From: an uncultured Polynucleobacter sp.
GTDB lineage: Bacteria; Pseudomonadota; Gammaproteobacteria; Burkholderiales; Burkholderiaceae
DNA: 18,401 nt
Reading direction: 5' to 3'
Assembly: GCA_937996825.1 (NCBI GenBank)
Contig: CALKUJ010000031.1
Location: forward strand, 1 to 18,401
Shown one piece after another: positions 14,559-18,401 of the stretch. Position 1 is the stretch's first letter. Every line of letters starts with the position of its first letter. Under the pieces are notes generated by a model. It was not told the origin of the DNA, did not search any database, and saw only the letters and a list, made by a program, of their open reading frames with translations. Position numbers and translations under genes: made by a program.

Positions 14559-17423
14559 TTAGGCAATGTGGCGTTTTTCGCCATCACCAAATAAGTTGCT
14601 GGTGCAGCGACCGCATAAAGTTGGATGCTCTGGGTCATGCCCAACATCATCTCTGTAGTGCCAGCAGCGACCACATTTTTGATGACTTGATGATTTGACA
14701 GTCACTTTGATTTCTTCAAGAGAAGAGTTTTCTGTCACATTCACGCTCGAGGTGATGGTGATGAACTTTAGGTCTTCGCCAAGTGATTGCAAAAGCGCTG
14801 CATCAGCTGAAGGTGCTTCAATTTGAAGTTCGGCTTGCAAAGATGAGCCAACATGACCAGCTTCACGCTCAAATTCAATCGCCTTGGTGATGTCTGAGCG
14901 CATCGCACGTATACGATCCCACTTAGCAATCAAAGCACTCGCGTCACTCATCTTTGGCAGCTCATAAAACTCTTCTGTAAAGATGGTGTCTTTGCTCTTG
15001 GTCTTGTGAGCAAAAATACCCCAAACTTCTTCAGCGGTGAATGACAAAAATGGTGCGCTTAAACGCAAGAATGATTGCGTGATGTGGAAGAGGGCGTTTT
15101 GGGCAGAGCGACGTGCTGGCGCATCCGCAGCCAAGGTGTACAAGCGATCTTTGATGATGTCTAAGTAAAAGCCACCCATGTCCTCTGAACAGAAGGTCAT
15201 CAGTCTTGATACAGCCGGATGAAATTCATAGCGATCGTAGTGAGCCGTCAATTCTTTTTGCATTTCTTCGGTGACTGCTACAGCGTAGCGATCAAGCTCT
15301 AGCCAATCGCTTGCTTCCATGCGGTGTTGCTCAATATCAAAATCAGAAAGATTGGCCAATAAAAATCTCAAGGTGTTGCGGATGCGGCGATAGCTTTCAA
15401 CCACGCGCTTGAGGATCTCATCAGAAATCGTCATTTCACCTGAGTAATCGGTTGAAGCTACCCACAGGCGAATAATTTCAGCACCCATTTTGTCAGCAAC
15501 TTCTTGAGGGGCAATCACGTTGCCTACTGACTTACTCATTTTTCTACCTTGACCATCGACTGTGAAGCCATGGGTCAATAAAGCTTTGTAAGGCGGTTTG
15601 CCATCAAGCATTGCGCCGGTGAGAAGTGATGAGTGGAACCAGCCGCGGTGTTGATCTGATCCCTCAAGGTACAAATCAGCCCAGCGATCCTCTGGTTTAT
15701 TTCTAGAAGCATCTGCCAATGTGGCTGCATGTGAACCACGGATCACGTGCCAGTGCGTCGTGCCTGAATCAAACCAAACATCCAAAGTGTCTTTGTTCTT
15801 TTCATACATGGCAGCTTCATCGCCGATGAGTTCTTTGATGTCAATGGATTGCCATGCCTCAATGCCTTCTTTTTCAACACGTTTGGCAATGATCTCGAGT
15901 AACTCAGGTGTGCGAGGATGAAGTTCGCCACTTTCTTTGTGAATCAAAAATGCCATTGGTACGCCCCATTGACGCTGTCTTGACAGAGTCCAATCTGGGC
16001 GATTAGCAATCATGTTGCGCAAGCGTTGTTTACCCCATGCTGGGTAGAACTCGGTTGCTTCAATACCCTCAAGAGCAGTTTCGCGAAGGCTTTTACCTGA
16101 AGCAACTTTTTTATCCATGCTAGCAAACCATTGTGCGGTCGCTCTGTACACCACGGGTGTTTTATGTCTCCAGCAGTGCATGTAAGAGTGCTTGAGTTTT
16201 GCTGACTTCAGAAGTGAGCCAGCTTGTTGAAGTGCTTCAACAATTTGTGGGTTGGCTTTCCAAATACTGAGTCCTGCAAATAAAGGTAGCCAAGATGCAT
16301 AAACACCATCACCCATCACTGGGTTCAAAATATCTTGATCTTTCAAGCCATGTGTTTTGCAAGATTTAAAGTCCTCTTCGCCATAAGCTGGCGCACAGTG
16401 AACCATGCCAGTGCCGCTATCAATGGTCACGTACTCAGCCAAGTAAATCGGTGAGCGACGCGCAAAGCCCTCGTGAGCTTTACTCAATGGGTGATGAAAC
16501 TCTAAGCCGGCAAGTGCCTGACCTTTACAAGTGGCAATCACTTGCCCTTCTAACTCATATTCTTTCAAACAGGCTTCAGTGCGATCCTTGGCAAGGATCA
16601 ATAGACCTCTTGCCGTATCAACCAAAGCATAGTCAATCTCGGGATGAACGTTCAGCGCTTGATTGGATGGAATGGTCCAAGGTGTGGTGGTCCAAATCAC
16701 CGCCATACCTTCTGATTTTGGCAGTTGACTCAATGAGAAGGCTTTTGCAATCGCTGCTAATTGGTCGCTTGGAAATGCAAAACCAACATCGACAGCAAGA
16801 TCTTCTTTGTCTTGGTATTCAACTTCAGCTTCAGCCAAGGCAGAGCCGCAATCAAAGCACCAGTTCACTGGCTTTAAGCCACGGTAAACATAACCATCGT
16901 CAAGAATTTTTCCTAGGGCACGAATTTCATCGGCTTCATTTTTGAAGTCCATCGTGAGGTATGGATTTTGCCAATCACCAAGAACGCCCAAACGCTCAAA
17001 ATCTTGTTTTTGTTTTGCGATTTGAACTTTTGCATACGCTCTGGCTTTTTCTTGAACCTCAGCAGTGGGTAAATGTTTACCAAACTGTTTTTCAATTTGA
17101 ATTTCAATGGGCATGCCGTGGCAATCCCAGCCCGGAACGTATCTGGCGTCATAGCCAGCAAAGCCCTTGGCTTTGACAATCATGTCCTTCAAGATCTTAT
17201 TAACAGCATGTCCGATGTGAATATCACCGTTGGCATACGGAGGGCCATCATGCAGAATGAAAGTCTTCTTGCCAGCTTTGGCTTCGCGTATCTTTTGATA
17301 GATTTTTTTCTCTTGCCATTCTTTTACCCAAATCGGTTCGCGCTTAGGTAAATCGCCACGCATCGGAAATGCTGTGTCGAGTAAGTTGACGGGGTAAGAA
17401 TTTTTTTTATCAGACATGGTCAT
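14559..17423 (-). CDS. ileS: Isoleucyl-tRNA synthetase
   Basis: IleS charges tRNA-Ile with isoleucine and edits misactivated valine. In 954 residues it shows the class I signatures PPYANGDIHIGH (61-72, HIGH at 69-72) and KMSKS (628-632), a large editing insertion between them, and a C-terminal zinc finger with Cys917, Cys920, Cys937 and Cys940 (KCGRCWHY, LCGRCTSN). Length matches the bacterial type (about 930-960). Two starts are possible: ATG 17423 (MTMSDKK) and ATG 17417 (MSDKK). The second looks more like relatives, but neither has a ribosome binding site. The start overlaps the end of ribF by 14 or 8 bases, so coupling is likely. An eight-A run (17408-17401) occupies the codons just after the start. 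Confidence 0.98.
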   Translation of the reverse strand: MTMSDKKNSYPVNLLDTAFPMRGDLPKREPIWVKEWQEKKIYQKIREAKAGKKTFILHDGPPYANGDIHIGHAVNKILKDMIVKAKGFAGYDARYVPGWDCHGMPIEIQIEKQFGKHLPTAEVQEKARAYAKVQIAKQKQDFERLGVLGDWQNPYLTMDFKNEADEIRALGKILDDGYVYRGLKPVNWCFDCGSALAEAEVEYQDKEDLAVDVGFAFPSDQLAAIAKAFSLSQLPKSEGMAVIWTTTPWTIPSNQALNVHPEIDYALVDTARGLLILAKDRTEACLKEYELEGQVIATCKGQALAGLEFHHPLSKAHEGFARRSPIYLAEYVTIDSGTGMVHCAPAYGEEDFKSCKTHGLKDQDILNPVMGDGVYASWLPLFAGLSIWKANPQIVEALQQAGSLLKSAKLKHSYMHCWRHKTPVVYRATAQWFASMDKKVASGKSLRETALEGIEATEFYPAWGKQRLRNMIANRPDWTLSRQRQWGVPMAFLIHKESGELHPRTPELLEIIAKRVEKEGIEAWQSIDIKELIGDEAAMYEKNKDTLDVWFDSGTTHWHVIRGSHAATLADASRNKPEDRWADLYLEGSDQHRGWFHSSLLTGAMLDGKPPYKALLTHGFTVDGQGRKMSKSVGNVIAPQEVADKMGAEIIRLWVASTDYSGEMTISDEILKRVVESYRRIRNTLRFLLANLSDFDIEQHRMEASDWLELDRYAVAVTEEMQKELTAHYDRYEFHPAVSRLMTFCSEDMGGFYLDIIKDRLYTLAADAPARRSAQNALFHITQSFLRLSAPFLSFTAEEVWGIFAHKTKSKDTIFTEEFYELPKMSDASALIAKWDRIRAMRSDITKAIEFEREAGHVGSSLQAELQIEAPSADAALLQSLGEDLKFITITSSVNVTENSSLEEIKVTVKSSSHQKCGRCWHYRDDVGHDPEHPTLCGRCTSNLFGDGEKRHIA

Positions 17424-18360
17424 TTATTTCAAAGTAATTTTTTGCTGCTACTGCATCGTTATTGATGGCGGTTTTGAGTGTTTCTAAATCGTTGTATTTT
17501 TCTTCATTTCTTAATTTTTTGACAAGCTCAACACGCACTAATTTCCCATACACATTTTCTTGAAAATTAAAGATGTGAACTTCTAATAAATACCTTCCTG
17601 AATCATCCACCGTGGGTCTTTGACCCAAGCTTGCAACAGCAGGTAGTGGATTGTCGCCCAAGCCGTGCACTTGAGCGATAAAAATGCCTTGAGCTGCCGG
17701 CTTTCTTTTATGGAGTCTGTTAGCCACAGCCAAATTCAAGGTTGGAAAGCCAAGTGTTCTACCAAGCTTTTGGCCATGCAATACATGGCCACTCAACATA
17801 TAGGGACGACCCAGTAATTGTTGGGCTCGATCCATTTGTCCATGGTGAAGAGCTAGCCTGATGGCTGAGCTGGAAATTCTCTCTTGGTCTTCGACCAAGG
17901 TGTCCATGCTTTCAACTGAGAACCCAAATTGTTGCCCTGCAATTTTCAAATCAGAAAAATTACCAGCGCGCTTTGCGCCATAGTGAAAGTCATCACCAAT
18001 CAAAATGGATTTCACTTGCAGACCATCCACCAGGATATCTTTCACAAAAGCTTCGGGACTTAAATTGGCAAATGCTTGATTGAAGTGAATCACCAACACT
18101 TGATCAATTCCAATTTCCGCGAAAGCTTCTAATTTGTCTCTCAAACCCAAAATTCTTGCGGGAGCTTTTTCAGGCGCAAAGTATTCGATCGGGTGTGGTT
18201 CAAATGTCATCACACATGATTGCACTTGAAGAGCTTTTGCCTTCGCCACTAATTTTTTTAGCAATGCCAAATGCCCCCGATGCACACCATCAAAATTACC
18301 GATGGTCAGGGCGCAGGGGGTCCAATCAGATGCGGGAGGGATGCCTCTAATTACCTTCAC
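17410..18360 (-). CDS. ribF: Bifunctional riboflavin kinase / FAD synthetase
   Basis: RibF phosphorylates riboflavin to FMN and adenylates FMN to FAD. The 316 residues show the N-terminal nucleotidyltransferase (about 1-185) with LTIGNFDGVHRGHL (18-31), TFEPHP (52-57), GDDFHYG and the ISSSAIR segment. The C-terminal kinase (about 186-310) follows, with GRTLGFPTLNL, GIFIAQV, ASLGQRPT and LEVHIF. The start is GTG at 18360, giving MKVIRGI, which aligns with E. coli MKLIRGI. No ribosome binding site precedes it. RibF heads the operon ribF-ileS-lspA-coaBC-dut and overlaps ileS. FMN made here is the cofactor of CoaC four genes along, although FMN is used by many enzymes. Confidence 0.97.
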   Translation of the reverse strand: MKVIRGIPPASDWTPCALTIGNFDGVHRGHLALLKKLVAKAKALQVQSCVMTFEPHPIEYFAPEKAPARILGLRDKLEAFAEIGIDQVLVIHFNQAFANLSPEAFVKDILVDGLQVKSILIGDDFHYGAKRAGNFSDLKIAGQQFGFSVESMDTLVEDQERISSSAIRLALHHGQMDRAQQLLGRPYMLSGHVLHGQKLGRTLGFPTLNLAVANRLHKRKPAAQGIFIAQVHGLGDNPLPAVASLGQRPTVDDSGRYLLEVHIFNFQENVYGKLVRVELVKKLRNEEKYNDLETLKTAINNDAVAAKNYFEINDHV

Positions 18361-18369
18361 GTTAAGGTA
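18352..18369. repeat. Short inverted repeat around the ribF start codon
   Basis: TACCTT (18352-18357) and AAGGTA (18364-18369) are complementary 6-bp arms around 6 bases that include the ribF GTG (18360-18358). The feature could be an operator or a start-masking hairpin, or it may be chance; nothing else here supports a role. Confidence 0.3.
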
Positions 18370-18372
18370 TGA

Positions 18373-18378
18373 ATTATA
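18373..18378 (-). promoter_or_regulatory. Candidate -10 element for the ribF operon
   Basis: On the minus strand a perfect TATAAT spans 18378-18373. Transcription would begin near 18366, only about 6 bases before the ribF GTG. The -35 region is cut by the window edge and what is visible (ACAATT at 17-bp spacing) is poor. If real, ribF mRNA would have almost no leader. Confidence 0.35.
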
Positions 18379-18387
18379 TTGGCGGGC

Positions 18388-18401
18388 ATGACTTCAATTG
18401 T
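18388..18401 (+). CDS. Possible 5' end of a divergent gene (perhaps purN)
   Basis: An ATG at 18388 opens a frame reading MTSIV before the window ends. It is divergent from ribF with only 27 bases between the start codons. PurN (GAR transformylase) proteins often begin with a short strand of this kind, and purN beside ribF is my recollection of related genomes. Five residues cannot prove it, and there is no clear ribosome binding site. Confidence 0.3.

Noticed and set aside
16451..16945. 164-codon open frame on the plus strand opposite ileS
   Set aside because: It is entirely antisense to ileS, has a low-complexity Gln/Ser/Leu-rich translation, and has no ribosome binding site or family resemblance.
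1..18401. Search for mobile elements, CRISPR arrays, toxin-antitoxin pairs, phage genes, tRNAs and riboswitches
   Set aside because: Every stretch is filled by conserved housekeeping genes with short spacers. I saw no transposase, repeat array or cloverleaf, and no FMN-riboswitch-like leader before ribF within the window.

Overview
The window is a dense block of housekeeping genes from a betaproteobacterium, most likely Burkholderiales and probably Polynucleobacter-like. I base this on gene content, gene order, moderate base composition (by eye in the mid 40s % G+C), a DUF3579 gene beside argF, and protein sequence style. The genus is inferred from memory of this gene neighbourhood, not from a search. 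I see no mobile element, CRISPR array, prophage gene, tRNA or rRNA. No gap between genes exceeds about 170 bases.

Layout, left to right. (1) The 3' end of purM (+) converges on a minus-strand operon that runs from about 5675 down to 446: murJ (lipid II flippase), a SirB1-like protein, mutL (mismatch repair) and miaA (tRNA modification), with gaps of 18, 17 and 2 bases. (2) rpsT (ribosomal protein S20, +) is divergent from murJ and ends at a strong bidirectional terminator facing a small DUF3579 gene (-). (3) argF-argG-ppnP (+) covers the last arginine steps up to argininosuccinate, followed by a nucleoside phosphorylase. (4) A secreted DUF192 protein (-) is divergent from clpS-clpA (+), whose start and stop codons overlap as ATGA. 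(5) A second minus-strand operon from 18360 down to 12363 holds ribF, ileS, lspA, coaBC and dut: flavin cofactors, isoleucyl-tRNA, lipoprotein maturation, coenzyme A and dUTP hydrolysis. A divergent gene, possibly purN, begins at the right edge.

No new multi-gene system is visible. The points worth a second look are small. An eight-A tract sits at the CoaC/CoaB domain junction of coaBC, with a stop four codons into the -1 frame, so slippage would release a CoaC-only protein. All four convergent gene pairs carry an inverted repeat at the junction, one of which contains both stop codons. MutL carries an endonuclease-type motif set. The SirB1-like protein contains no cysteine. MiaA has a Ser/Asp-rich insert. 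The starts of clpS and ribF are ambiguous or odd.
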